Shown here piece after piece: positions 25,035 through 35,200 of a DNA stretch of 64,000 bases. The notes below the pieces were generated by a model. The model was given only the letters and a program-made list of their open reading frames with translations, was not told where the DNA came from and ran no database searches. The first letter of the stretch is position 1; every line of letters starts with the position of its first letter. Source of the DNA: Mycolicibacter sp. MU0083 (GTDB taxonomy: Bacteria; Actinomycetota; Actinomycetes; Mycobacteriales; Mycobacteriaceae); contig NZ_OY726394.1 in NCBI RefSeq assembly GCF_963378075.1, positions 3,906,001-3,970,000 of the forward strand, written 5' to 3'. The position numbers and the translations under genes were made by a program.

Positions 25035-25532
25035 TTAGTTCGGCTTGACCCGAAGCTCGGCCGCCGCCATCGATTCGTTGATCTGCTGGCAGCTGGCGCC
25101 CAGCGCCAGCATCTGCTGTCGGGACATCCGGTTCACATACAGCACCCGGATCAACTGGGCGTAGGTCTTGCGGGCCTCGGCCGCCCGATTCCGGCCGGCG
25201 GGGGTGATCTCGGCCCGCACGCCCCGACCATCGCCGGCGAAGCGGGCCCGCCGCAGGAGCCCTTGCGCTTCCAGGCGACCGGTCAGCCAGGTCACCCTGC
25301 TGCGCAACAACATCAACGCGCCGGCCAGTTCACTCATCCGCGCGGATCCGGAGTCGGACTTGGCGAGGACTTCCAGCAGCCGAAGTTCGAACAGGCCGAG
25401 CCCGTGCTGCTCCGTCAAGGTCTGGTTCAGCGCGACCACCAGACGCGTCGACGATTCCGCGAACTGCTGCCACGACCGTTGCTCGAGGTCGTCAAGTCCT
25501 GGCAACCACAGCGCCGGTGCACCGGCACCCAT
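25035..25532 (-). CDS. MarR-family regulator 2
   Basis: A 165-residue MarR protein. WLPGLDDLEQRSWQQF opens the conserved part, and RMSELAGALMLLRSRVTWLTGRLEAQGLLRRARFAGDGRGVRAEIT forms the winged helix (D-G-R instead of D-R-R at the wing). Start ATG 25532 has GGAG close upstream; ATG 25604 would add 24 residues. The promoter side carries a block of about 70 bp resembling the one upstream of the GjpA-like gene at 24.1 kb. It shares the L-P-G-L-D-x-x-E-Q-R-S-W motif with MarR 3. Confidence 0.78.
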   Translation of the reverse strand: MGAGAPALWLPGLDDLEQRSWQQFAESSTRLVVALNQTLTEQHGLGLFELRLLEVLAKSDSGSARMSELAGALMLLRSRVTWLTGRLEAQGLLRRARFAGDGRGVRAEITPAGRNRAAEARKTYAQLIRVLYVNRMSRQQMLALGASCQQINESMAAAELRVKPN

Positions 25533-26036
25533 CTGCTCCACGGCGGGCGACGGTACCGAATTGCGTTGCAGAACAGCCGCCGAAATCGCGATGGACCACA
25601 TCATGACGACCAGATGACTACCGCCACGCGGCGGCCCGCAACTCTCACCGGAATGTCATCGATGCTGCTCCGAGCACTTTTGGCCCACGGCCCGCAAACT
25701 CTACTACCGCGCCTAGTTGATTCAATCGGAAACTAACTCGCGGGTAACGATCAGAACACGTTCTAGCGCGACGCTTAGGTAGCTAGACGGCGGGTCACAT
25801 CGATGTCTAACACGGAATATCGACCCGGTCCCGGCTAATTCAAGTTAGCTGCATGTCCTAGTAATAGAACGAGCGACCACCCACCGATATCGACGTCCTC
25901 CATATCCGGTTTTCGCCTGGGAGCAAACGCCGGAAAAGTCGACTGAGGGTGCCGTGGGAGTACCGCACGTCGGTCAGTGCACCAACAAATCACGTCGATG
26001 ATGCCGCATGCTCCGCGCCGATACACAGCCCGGAGG
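25533..26036. other. intergenic region upstream of MarR 2
   Basis: About 500 bp with no supported gene. It contains the duplicated upstream block (about 25694-25767) with GATTCAATCGGAAAC and the GAACACGTTC dyad (25754-25763), plus AT-rich sequence at 25770-25870. No RNA gene is recognised. Confidence 0.4.
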
Positions 26037-26534
26037 CTAGAGCGTCGGCTTCGTCTGACCCAGACCGACATTGATACGGCGGCAGTTCTCCTCGAGGGTG
26101 GTGAGCTGGCGGCGAGACAACGAACCGATGAGATGGGCCTTGACCCCCTGGGCGTAATCGCGGCTGGCGTGCACCGCCACGCTGCGTCCCTCTTCGGTGA
26201 TCCGGGCCACCACGCCGCGTCGATCCGCGGAATTCTGTTCGCGCTGAACCAGACCCCGCTCCTCAAGCCGGTGGATGCGCTTGGTCATATGATGCGGATT
26301 CGCCGCCAGAGCATCGGCCAGATCCCCCATCCGCGCGGCACCGTCGGCGGACCTGTCGAGAATGTCGAGGACCCGCATGTCGATCACCGAGAGGTGGTGC
26401 GCTTCGGTGAGACAGCGGTCCATTGCGGTGTGAAACCGCAACGCGGCGTGCAGATAGTTCTGCCATGACCGTTGTTCGGCGATGTCGAGGCCCGGCAGAT
26501 CGCTGGCCGTGCGACGACGGGACGGGCGCGTCAT
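26037..26534 (-). CDS. MarR-family regulator 3
   Basis: A 165-residue MarR protein with LPGLDIAEQRSWQNYL, helix-turn-helix RMGDLADALAANPHHMTKRIHRLEERGLV and wing NSADRRGVVARIT. ATG 26534 is preferred because TAGCAT lies 7 nt upstream, which fits a leaderless transcript; ATG 26543 is the alternative. It is paralogous to the two MarR genes downstream, probably by local duplication. About 500 bp separate it from MarR 2, so each may have its own promoter. Confidence 0.78.
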   Translation of the reverse strand: MTRPSRRRTASDLPGLDIAEQRSWQNYLHAALRFHTAMDRCLTEAHHLSVIDMRVLDILDRSADGAARMGDLADALAANPHHMTKRIHRLEERGLVQREQNSADRRGVVARITEEGRSVAVHASRDYAQGVKAHLIGSLSRRQLTTLEENCRRINVGLGQTKPTL

Positions 26535-26541
26535 TCTCGAC

Positions 26542-26547
26542 ATGCTA
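26542..26547 (-). promoter_or_regulatory. -10 element of a leaderless transcript (MarR 3)
   Basis: TAGCAT on the minus strand ends 7 nt before ATG 26534. No Shine-Dalgarno is present. Confidence 0.4.
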
Positions 26548-26971
26548 GCCAGGGGTGGCGGCATTTAGCGAGCGATGTTCCATATATACGAACTCACATT
26601 GGACAATACCGGATTCCGGGCACGGCGGCCGAGCCATTCGCGGATGTCAATTCGACATGAGAAGTATAGTCGTGCAGGCGATTTCGGCATGCGGCGCGCT
26701 GCATGCCAGCGATTGACCCGCGGATCCTCCGCGGGGTCGCGGCGGCACTCCTCGGCAGGACGCCGTCGGAGCCTGGCGGATTGCCCCCCGGATTCGACAC
26801 GTTCGGGTAGCCGCCGCGGGCCAGCCGCCCGTCCTGGAGCGCAGTCCGCAACCAGCCTTGGTTACGGGCGGAGTTGTGGTCCCGGCAGGTCCCGTCGTAG
26901 ACCCGGATCGATAACACGCGCTATGGGTAGGAATTGTTCACCGGCGCTGGGAATTCAGAGCCGTCGGCGAA
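26548..26971. other. gene-free region upstream of MarR 3
   Basis: Nothing coding is supported in these roughly 420 bp. AT-rich sequence near 26575-26625 may hold further promoter elements. In M. tuberculosis this interval (Rv3776) holds a 13E12-repeat gene; no such gene is seen here. Confidence 0.35.
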
Positions 26972-27032
26972 GTTGACTCTGCGCTCAGGGCGCAAAAGTG
27001 CGAGTAGCGACCGCCCTGAGTGCAGAGTCAAC
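26972..27032. repeat. dispersed palindromic element, family 1 (copy 3)
   Basis: The left arm (26972-26992, GTTGACTCTGC then GCTCAGGGCG) pairs with the right arm (27012-27032) at 20 of 21 positions, with a loop of about 19 nt containing AAAAGTGCGAGTAG. It starts 13 nt beyond the tRNA-Ser 3' end and may serve as its terminator. It is the best conserved member of the family. Confidence 0.6.
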
Positions 27033-27045
27033 GAGAGAACGGGAC

Positions 27046-27135
27046 TGGCGGTGGCGGAGGGATTTGAACCCCCGGACGGTGTTAGCCGTCTCTCGCTTTC
27101 AAGGCGAGTGCATTAGGCCGCTCTGCCACGCCACC
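27046..27135 (-). tRNA. tRNA-Ser (anticodon TGA)
   Basis: A class II tRNA: acceptor GGTGGCG/CGCCACC, discriminator G and an encoded CCA; anticodon stem CTCGC/GCGAG around CTTGAAA (anticodon TGA), a long variable arm and a T-loop TTCAAAT. Confidence 0.95.
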
Positions 27136-27190
27136 GCCGGAAATCGTACCCCGGGCGCCACAATGCGTTCGGGCCGGATCGGGCCGGTAG

Positions 27191-27196
27191 TAGCGT
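27191..27196 (+). promoter_or_regulatory. -10 element of a leaderless transcript (quinone reductase)
   Basis: TAGCGT ends 7 nt before ATG 27204. No Shine-Dalgarno is present. This supports ATG 27204 over the in-frame GTG 27195. Confidence 0.45.
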
Positions 27197-27203
27197 GTTC
27201 GGC

Positions 27204-28172
27204 ATGCGTGCCATCGTCGTCGAATCGCCCGAGGTCCTGACATGGCAAGAGGTGCCCGATGTGGCACCCGGCCCCGGTGAGGTGCTGATCCGGGTGGCCG
27301 CGGCCGGGGTCAACCGAGCCGACCTGCTGCAGGTGATGGGGGTGTATCCGCCCCCGCCGGGGGCCAGCGAGATCGTCGGCCTGGAGGTCTCCGGGGTGAT
27401 CGCCGCCGTCGGTGACGAGGTTACGAGTTGGTCGGTGGGACAAGAAGTCTGCGCGTTGCTGACCGGCGGCGGCTATGCCGAATTCGTGGCGGTGGACGCC
27501 CGGCAGGTGTTGCCGGTGCCGGCCGGGGTGAGCCTGGAGGACGCCGCGGGGCTTCCCGAGGTGGCCTGCACGGTCTGGTCGAACCTGGTGATGACGGCCG
27601 GCCTGTCCGAGGGCCAACTGCTGCTGGTGCACGGCGGCGCCAGCGGGGTGGGCAGCCACGCCATCCAGGTGGCCCGCCAGTTGGGCGCGTGGGTGGCAGT
27701 GACGGCCGGGTCGGAGGCCAAGCTGGAATTCTGTCGGGAACTGGGTGCGGAGATCGCGATCAACTACCGCGACGAGGACTTCGTGGCACGGGTCCGCGAG
27801 GCCGGCGGCGCCGACGTCATCTTGGACATCATGGGCGCGGTCTACCTGGATCGCAACGTCGATGCGCTCGCCGACGACGGGAAACTGGTGATCATCGGGA
27901 TGCAGGGTGGGGTCAAGGGTGAGCTCAACATCGGCAAGTTGATCAATCGGCGCACCCGGGTAATCGGGACCGCGCTGCGCGGACGGCCGGTGGACGGCCC
28001 GCACGGCAAGGGCGCCGTCGTCGAGGCGGTCACCCGTGAGGTGTGGCCGATGATCGGCGACGGCCGGATCAAGCCGGTGATCGGTGCTCGGCTGTCCATT
28101 GAGCAGGCCGGCGAGGCGCATCGACTGCTGGCGTCGGGGGATGTGACCGGCAAGGTCGTGCTGACGGTGTAG
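27204..28172 (+). CDS. NAD(P)H quinone oxidoreductase (Rv3777-like)
   Basis: A 322-residue zinc-less medium-chain dehydrogenase/reductase of the quinone oxidoreductase (PIG3) type. GVNRADLLQVMGVYPPPPGAS is the typical substrate-domain segment, and HGGASGVGSHAIQVAR is the NADPH-binding A-x-x-G-x-x-G loop. The C-terminal GKVVLTV ends as usual. It reduces quinones or related enones with NADPH. Context matches M. tuberculosis Rv3777, which is next to Rv3778c there; here a block of about 31 kb is inserted after it. Confidence 0.9.
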   Translation: MRAIVVESPEVLTWQEVPDVAPGPGEVLIRVAAAGVNRADLLQVMGVYPPPPGASEIVGLEVSGVIAAVGDEVTSWSVGQEVCALLTGGGYAEFVAVDARQVLPVPAGVSLEDAAGLPEVACTVWSNLVMTAGLSEGQLLLVHGGASGVGSHAIQVARQLGAWVAVTAGSEAKLEFCRELGAEIAINYRDEDFVARVREAGGADVILDIMGAVYLDRNVDALADDGKLVIIGMQGGVKGELNIGKLINRRTRVIGTALRGRPVDGPHGKGAVVEAVTREVWPMIGDGRIKPVIGARLSIEQAGEAHRLLASGDVTGKVVLTV

Positions 28173-28180
28173 GAGCCGGC

Positions 28181-28242
28181 GGCGAACGTGCGCAGATTGC
28201 CGATTTTCTCGGCGTGTCTGGGTGCAAACGCGCACGCTCGCC
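28181..28242. repeat. dispersed palindromic element, family 2 (copy 2)
   Basis: Left arm GGCGAACGTGCG (28181-28192) and right arm CGCACGCTCGCC (28231-28242) pair at 11 of 12 positions. It starts 8 nt after the quinone reductase stop, so it could end that transcript. Confidence 0.55.
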
Positions 28243-28330
28243 CCCAGAGGAACCGGGCGCCGACGTAACATCATTGGCGAAACGATTGGTGACGGCCCTG
28301 CCGTCCGATGACTCCCGGGAGGCACCTGCT

Positions 28331-28378
28331 ATGGCTACCGAAACCATGTCGGCTACAACGGATTCGGACGCCTCATGA
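28331..28378 (+). CDS. 15-codon leader ORF of acyltransferase 1
   Basis: MATETMSATTDSDAS, preceded by GGGAGG 9 nt upstream. Its TGA overlaps the acyltransferase ATG (ATGA at 28375-28378). The second acyltransferase has an equivalent leader at 38562-38609 with 9 of 15 residues identical and the same overlap. The upstream DNA is also conserved (ATTGGTGACGGC...TGCCGTCC). The acyltransferase start itself lacks a good Shine-Dalgarno, so translation by coupling is likely. Confidence 0.6.
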   Translation: MATETMSATTDSDAS

Positions 28379-29001
28379 GTACCCGGATGCCGCGGCAGCG
28401 GATCGACGTCAGCGACGAGGTTCTGATGGTTCCCGCGCCGCCGCTTCCGATCCTCGACGAGCCGTACAGCATTCGTTTCGCAGACCAAGACGGCGACGCC
28501 GCGATGATCTCCGAATGGATGAACCGACCGCACCTTGCCCAGACATGGGGCTACGCGTACCCGCCCGACCAGTGGCAGCGGCATCTGGACGTCCAATTCG
28601 GGGGCAGCTATTCGCGTCCCTACGTCTACAGCGTCAACGGTGAGCCGCTCGGGTACATGGAGTTGTTCCGTGCCGCAAAGGATGACCTGTCCACCATTTA
28701 CGACGCCGATCCATACGACGTGGGCTTACACGGCGCCATGGCGGATCCCAACATGGTTGAAAAGGGCCACGGGAAGAACATCTTCGGTCCGTTGGTCTCG
28801 AGTATCTTTGCGGCCGAACCGCAATGCCGACGTGTCATCGGAGACTCCCAGGCCGCCGGCTCCTACGGCCGTCGATTCTGGGAACGGCGCGGCGGCGCCT
28901 TCCTGGGCGAACACTACATGTCCACGTGGGATCAACACATCGTGCTGTTCGCCTGGCCGCGGACCCCTGACGACATCCCTGGCTATCGCGAGTCCTCTTA
29001 A
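28375..29001 (+). CDS. MbtK-like N-acyltransferase 1 (GNAT, IucB/MbtK family)
   Basis: A 208-residue GNAT-fold acyltransferase resembling MbtK, the lysine N-acyltransferase of mycobactin synthesis: RFADQDGDAAMISEWMNRPHLAQTW, YMELFRAAKDDLSTIYDADPYDVGLH, PQCRRVIGD and AFLGEH are the shared blocks. MbtK moves a long acyl chain from an acyl carrier protein to a lysine side chain of a siderophore; here no mycobactin genes and no iron box are nearby, so another acceptor is likely. It is convergent with the giant PGRS gene 1, and the same pairing is repeated at 38.6 kb. It probably depends on the 15-codon leader for translation. A strong terminator follows. Confidence 0.82.
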   Translation: MSTRMPRQRIDVSDEVLMVPAPPLPILDEPYSIRFADQDGDAAMISEWMNRPHLAQTWGYAYPPDQWQRHLDVQFGGSYSRPYVYSVNGEPLGYMELFRAAKDDLSTIYDADPYDVGLHGAMADPNMVEKGHGKNIFGPLVSSIFAAEPQCRRVIGDSQAAGSYGRRFWERRGGAFLGEHYMSTWDQHIVLFAWPRTPDDIPGYRESS

Positions 29002-29020
29002 CGCCGTAAAGGCGACCGAA

Positions 29021-29056
29021 GGGCGGTGACGGATCAGTATCTGTCACCGCCCTTTT
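29021..29056 (+). terminator. intrinsic terminator after acyltransferase 1
   Basis: A perfect 10-bp stem GGGCGGTGAC/GTCACCGCCC with a 12-nt loop, followed by TTTT, 20 nt after the stop codon. Confidence 0.8.
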
Positions 29057-29083
29057 CGTATCTGCTGAGCACACCTAGGCCGC

Positions 29084-29145
29084 CGCGAGGGTGCACAGAC
29101 TGTCAGGATTCGCGGTGTGTCGCGGAACAGACACGCACCCTCGCG
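29084..29145. repeat. dispersed palindromic element, family 2 (copy 3)
   Basis: Perfect 11-bp arms CGCGAGGGTGC (29084-29094) and GCACCCTCGCG (29135-29145), with a loop containing GGTGTGTCGCGG. It lies between the convergent acyltransferase 1 and PGRS gene 1. Confidence 0.6.
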
Positions 29146-29243
29146 AGGAGGGGCCGACTACGGGCGAATCCCCGGCCCCGACATCGCGTGTCGGGACCGG
29201 GGACTCCGCGGTCTGTCCGAAGGCCAATCGGCGAGGCCAGCCG

Positions 29244-32200
29244 TTACGGCGCGCCCGCACCGCCGATGCCGCCGGCGCCGCCCTTACCGACGGTGCTGCT
29301 GCCACTGGTGGCCTTACCGCCGGCCGTACCGTCGGTCCCGGCCGAGCCGGCGACGCCGTTGCCGTTCGCACCGCCCTGGCCGCCGTCGCCGCCGTTGCCG
29401 CCGCTACCGGCCCAGTTGGACTTGCTGGGCTTGGAGGCACCGTTGACACCGTTGCCGCCGTTGCCGCCCTTACCGCCGGATCCGGCCATACCGGTGCTGC
29501 CGTCGGCCTCGGTGCCACCCTGGCCACCGGTGCCGCCCACGCCGCCGTTACCACCGGAACCACCGGTGCCACCGCCGCCGGTGCCCTGACCGGCCAGGCC
29601 GTTGTAACCAGCACCGGGTGCACCACCGGTACCACCGTTGCCGGCCTGACCACCGGTGCCGCCCTTACCGGCCACCCCGGCGTCGCCGTGTGCCCCGGCC
29701 CGGCCGTCACCGAGCGCGACACCACCGGCACCGCCGGCGCCGGCGTTACCACCGGTGCCACCGTCGCCGCCCTGTCCACCGACACCGCCCATTCCGCCGG
29801 CACGGCCGGGCAGACCGAGGCCGCCGTCAGAGCCCTTGCCGCCGGTGCCACCGTTGCCACCGGTCCCGCCGGTGCCGCCGGCACCACCGGAACCACCGAG
29901 GCCACCCGCACCACCGTCGCCGGTGACCGTGCCGCCCGCACCGCCGACACCGCCGATGCCACCGGCACCGCCGGCGAACCCGCTGGCGCCCTTGGCGCCG
30001 CTGCCGCCCTGACCACCGGCCATCCCCTGGCCCTGCGGGTCCTTCGGGGTATTTTGACCGGCGCCACCGTTGGCTGCGGTCGAGGTGTTGTTGCCACCCT
30101 TGCCGCCGCTCCCGGCGTTACCGCCGGTTCCGCCGGTGCCGTGCTGTCCGGCGGCGCCGCCGTTACCGCCGTTACCGCCGGCCGCACCGGCACCGGTGGC
30201 GGCATTGGTGCCGGAGGTACCGGCTGCGCCGTTACCGCCGTTGCCGCCCGTACCGCCGTTGCCGTATTCGGCAGTGGAGTTTCCGCCGACACCACCGTGG
30301 CCGCCGGCCTGCGCGAGTCCGCTGCCCAGGGTCACGCCGTTGCCACCGTTGCCACCGGTTCCACCGGAACCGGCCGCGCCCTCGGCACCCGAGACACCGC
30401 TGTCGGCTTCGGTCACACCGTCGCCACCGACGCCGCCCGCTCCGGCCGCACCGCCCGCACCGGCGACGCTGCTGCTGTTACCGCCCGCACCACCGTTACC
30501 GGCGGCAGCGTTCGTTCCGCCGCCGGCGCCGTCGCCACCGCGGCCACCGGAGCCGGCATTACCGCCCGCACCACCGTTACCACCGACGCCGCCGACACCA
30601 TCGGCTCCACTGTCGCCATCGGTCGCCGTGCCGCCCGCACCGCCGGCGCCACCGACACCACCGGCGCCACCGTCACCGGCCGTACCGGTCGCGTCGCCAC
30701 CGGTACCGCCATTGGCGCCGCTACCCGCCGTGGCATTGGTGCCCGCGCTGCCGTCTGCGGCGTCGCCGCCCGCACCGCCGTTGCCGCCGACACCGCCGAC
30801 ACCACCGGCACCACCGTCACCGGAGATGGAGCCACCGGCACCACCGGCACCACCGTTACCACCGGCGGTACCGGCCTCACCGTCGGTGCCGTCGACACCA
30901 CTGGTTCCACCGGCCGCACCGTGGGCACCGGCACCACCGTTACCACCGGCACCGCCGTGCCCGACGGTTCCGGCGTCGCCACCGGCACCACCGTCACCGC
31001 CGGCCTGACCGGCCGCCGCGTTGCCACCGGCACCACCGTTACCGCCGTTGCCGCCGAGCACGGCGCCGTCCTGACCGGCCGCACCGGCGGTACCGTCGCC
31101 GCCGGTACCACCGGCACCACCGAGACCAGCGGTTCCGGCGGTGCCACCGGCACCACCCTTACCGCCGGATCCGGCGACGAGTCCGCTGCCGCCGCCGGCA
31201 CCGGCACCACCGTTGCCACCGTTGGCGCCGTCGCCGGTGTTGCCGCCGTCGCCACCGGCACCGCCGGCGCCGTCCACACCGGCCTGGCCGTTGGTCGCGA
31301 CACCACCGGTGCCGCCGGCTCCACCGCTACCACCGGCGCCACCGCTGCCGTTGGTGCTGGTGGCATCGCTGCCGGCCCCACCGTTGTCACCGCTGCCCGC
31401 GGCCGCATCGGTACCGTGCGCGCCGTTGTCGCCGGCACCACCGTGACCACCGCGGCCACCGACACCACCGACACCACCGGCACCACCGTTGCCTTCGACG
31501 GTGCCACCGGCACCACCGTTACCGGCCGCTCCACCGTGACCACCGGCCGTGCCATCCGTGCCGTCACCGTTGATGTCGGTGGTTCCGTCGATACCCGCCG
31601 AACCGGCACCACCGTTACCACCGGCACCACCGGTACCGATCGCCCCGGCGTTACCGCCCTGACCACCGCTACCGCCGTCCTGGGCGGTGCCGTCGGCCTG
31701 GACAACACCGGCGCCACCGTTACCACCGGCGCCGCCGTCGCCACCGACGAGGCTGGTGCCGTCCTGCCCGTCGGCGGCTTGCGCGCCACCCTGGCCGAGA
31801 CCACCGCCGCCGCCTGTTCCGGCCTGGGCACGGTTACCACCGTCGCCACCGGTACCGCCGTTGCCTGCCGCGATGCCTTCGGCGCCGTCGCCACCGTGAC
31901 CACCGGCACCACCGTTGCCGGCCGCCCCGGCGTCACCGCCGACACCACCGACGCCACCGGCGCCTTGGCTGGCGTTGCCGCCCTGGCCGCCCGCGCCACC
32001 GGCGGCCGCGTCACCGCCCTGGCCGCCGTTGCCGCCCGTCTCACCGGCAGCACCGATCACACCGGCACCACCGTTACCGCCGGCACCACCGACGCCACCG
32101 GCACCACCTGCGCCCGCGTCACCGGCGACCGTGCCGCCGTCACCGCCGGTGCCGCCGGCACCGCCGACGCCACCGTTACCACCGGTGGTGCCGTTGCCGT

Positions 32201-35200
32201 CGCCGTCGGTCACACCGGCTTCACCGTCGCCACCGCGACCGCCGGCGCCACCGGTGCCACCGTTGCCGAACGCACCGGCCGCACCACCGTTACCACCGTT
32301 ACCACCGGCCTGGCCGGTCGCGCCGTCGGCGAGCAGGTCGCCGTTACCGCCGGCGCCACCGTCGCCACCGTTGCCGCCGCCGCCGGCCGCACCGGCGGCA
32401 CCGTCGTTGCGGTAGGTGACGCCATCACCGTTCAAGCCGCCCTTGCCGGCCTGGCCCGCCGTGCCGCGATCCCCGCCGGCCCCACCGTTACCGCCGTATC
32501 CCGCGGTGTCTTCGGTTCCGCCGCCGGCGCCGTGACCACCGCGGCCACCGTCGCCGGCGTCACCGGCCGCACCGCCGTTACCGCCGATCCCACCGGTGCC
32601 GTCCAGGCCCGCCTTGCCGTTGGTCGCGGTACCGCCCTGACCACCGTTACCACCGGTGCCGCCGTTACCACCCTGGCCGCCGTTGCCGCCGTCGGTGCCG
32701 TCGCCGCCGTTGCCGCCGCTACCGGCAACCGCGTCGGCACCGGCGAGGCCCGCAACACCGGCGCCACCGACGCCACCGTTACCACCCGCACCGCCGACGC
32801 CGCCCAGACCGCCGTTACCGGAGATCTCGCCGCCCTTACCGCCGTTACCGGCGTGGCCGCCGGCCGCGCCGTCGGCGCCGGTCCCACCGTTGGCCAGTGC
32901 GGTCGATCCGGCGGTGCCGTGGGCACCGGCGCCACCGTTACCGCCAGCGCCACCGTTACCGATGGGTCCGGCGTCACCGCCGTGGCCTCCGGCGCCACCG
33001 GCCTGGATGGTGCCGTCTGCCAACACCATTCCGTTGCCGCCCTTGCCGCCGGCGCCACCGTTGCCGCCGATCGCAACGGCGCCGGCGTTACCGGCGTCGG
33101 CCTGCGTGGTGTGGCCGGCGTCCCAGCCGCCCTCACCCGCGTTTCCGGCGGTACCCCGGACGCCGCCGTCGCCGCCGTCGCCACCGCTGCCGGCCACCGC
33201 GCCGGTTCCGCCGCCGGTGCCGTCCGCACCGCGGCCACCGTCACCGGCGTTACCGGCGTTGCCCGCGTTGCCGCCCAGGCCGCCGAGACCGTCCGCTCCG
33301 GCACTGCCCGCTGTCGCGGTACCGCCGGCACCACCGTCTCCACCGGCGCCACCGTTACCGCCGATACCGCCATCGCCGCCGTCGGAACCGTTTGCACCCG
33401 AGGCCCCGGTACCCGGGGTCACCAGTGCGGCAGTGCCATTGGCGCCGTGTCCGGCGTTGCCACCGGCACCACCGGCGCCACCGACGCCACCGGCGCCACC
33501 GTCACCGGCGTCCGAGCCGCCCGCGCCACCGACGCCACCGGAACCACCGACACCACCGTGACCACCGTTGGTGCCATCGCCGTTGCCGTCAGTCACCCCG
33601 GCTTCGCCGGCCGCACCGGCGCCGCCGTTACCACCGGCGCCACCGTTGCCGGCCGTGGCCGCGTCACCACCGTGGCCGCCTGCGCCACCGCCCTGGCCGA
33701 GGTCACTGCCGGTGATCAGGCCGACGCCGACGCCACCTTGACCACCGGCGCCGCCGTCGCTGCCGAGACCGTCCGTACCGGTCGCGCCCGCCGCACCGTC
33801 ACCGTCGACACCGATACCGCCGAGGCCTTCGGTGCCCGCGATGCCGGCGTCGGCACCGTCACCACCGGCACCACCGTTACCGGCGTTGGTCGCGCCACCG
33901 CCGCCGAGGCCGGTGCCACCGGTGCCGGCCGCACCGGCGTCACCACCGTCGCCGGCGTCACCGCCGGCGCCACCGACACCGGCTGCTGCGGCACCGCCCT
34001 CGCCGCCGACACCGCCCTGGCCGCCGGCACCGGCGTTACCGCCGTTACCGCCATCGGTGTCCGCGATCATCGCGTCCGCGCCCGCACCGCCGTTACCGCC
34101 GTTACCGCCACGCCCGGCGTTGCCGCCGACGCCACCGTTACCGGCCGTCGCACCACCGGCACCACCGGTGCCGCCGTTGCCGCCCACACCGCCGAGGTAG
34201 CCCGCGGTGCCGTTGCCGTCGATGTCGGTGAACCCGTGCACGGTCGCGCCAACACCGCCGGCACCACCGGCACCACCGTTGCCGACGTTGCCGCCGCTGC
34301 CGCCGACACCACCGTTACCGCCGCCCTGGCCGATGTCGGTGCCGGCGATCAATCCTTCACCGGCGCCACCGGCGCCACCGATGCCGCCGTCGCTGGCGAC
34401 ACCGTCGAGGCCTGCGCTGCCATCGGCGCCCTGGATGCTGCCCGCGCCACCGGTGCCGACCGTGCCGGTCAGACCACCGTCGGCCCCGGCGCCACCGGCA
34501 CCACCGTCGCCCGCGGTGTCGCCGCCGCCACCGCCGAGGCCCTTGCCACCGTTACCGGCGACACCGCCGTTGCCGCCGTAACCGGAGTTCCCGCCGGCGC
34601 CGCCGGTGCCGTCGGTGGCCGCACCACCCTGGCCACCGTTACCGCCGTTACCGCCGGCCCCGGCATTGCCACCGTTGCCACCGTCGGTGTCGGCCACGGT
34701 CGCGTCGGCACCATCGCCGCCGTTACCGCCGTTGCCACCGATACCGCCGACACCACCGGCGCCACCGTCACCGGAGACGCTGCCGCCCTGGCCGCCCTGG
34801 CCGCCCTGGCCGCCCACGCCACCCTGGTAGCCGTCGGTGCCGTGGCCGTCGTTGCCGGTCTCGCCATGGACGGTGGCACCTGTGCCACCGGTTCCACCGA
34901 CACCACCGTTGCCGACCGAGGCGGCGTTTCCGCCCTGGCCGCCCTGGCCGCCGCCCTGGCCGATCGTCGAGCCACCGATCAGGCCGAAGCCGTCACCACC
35001 GCGACCACCGTCGGCCCCGTCGGCGTGCTGTCCGACTTCACCAGCAGCGCCGATGGCACCTTCGTCGACGCCCGCGCCGCCGGCGCCGGCATTGCCCGCG
35101 GCGCCACCGTCTGCTCCGTCACCGCCGTTACCACCGTTGCCGGCGTTGGTCGCGCCACCGCCGCCGCCGCCCCAGCCGCCTTCAGCCGCGGTACCGGCGT

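Noticed and set aside
25770..25790. IdeR iron box near CTTAGGTAGCTAG
   Set aside because: Only the first six bases fit the TTAGGTTAGGCTAACCTAA consensus, and it is not upstream of an MbtK-like gene. No iron box was seen at either acyltransferase.
28331..28378. Programmed frameshift joining the leader ORF to the acyltransferase
   Set aside because: The ATGA overlap and the complete GNAT domain from the second ATG fit simple coupling; no slippery sequence is seen.
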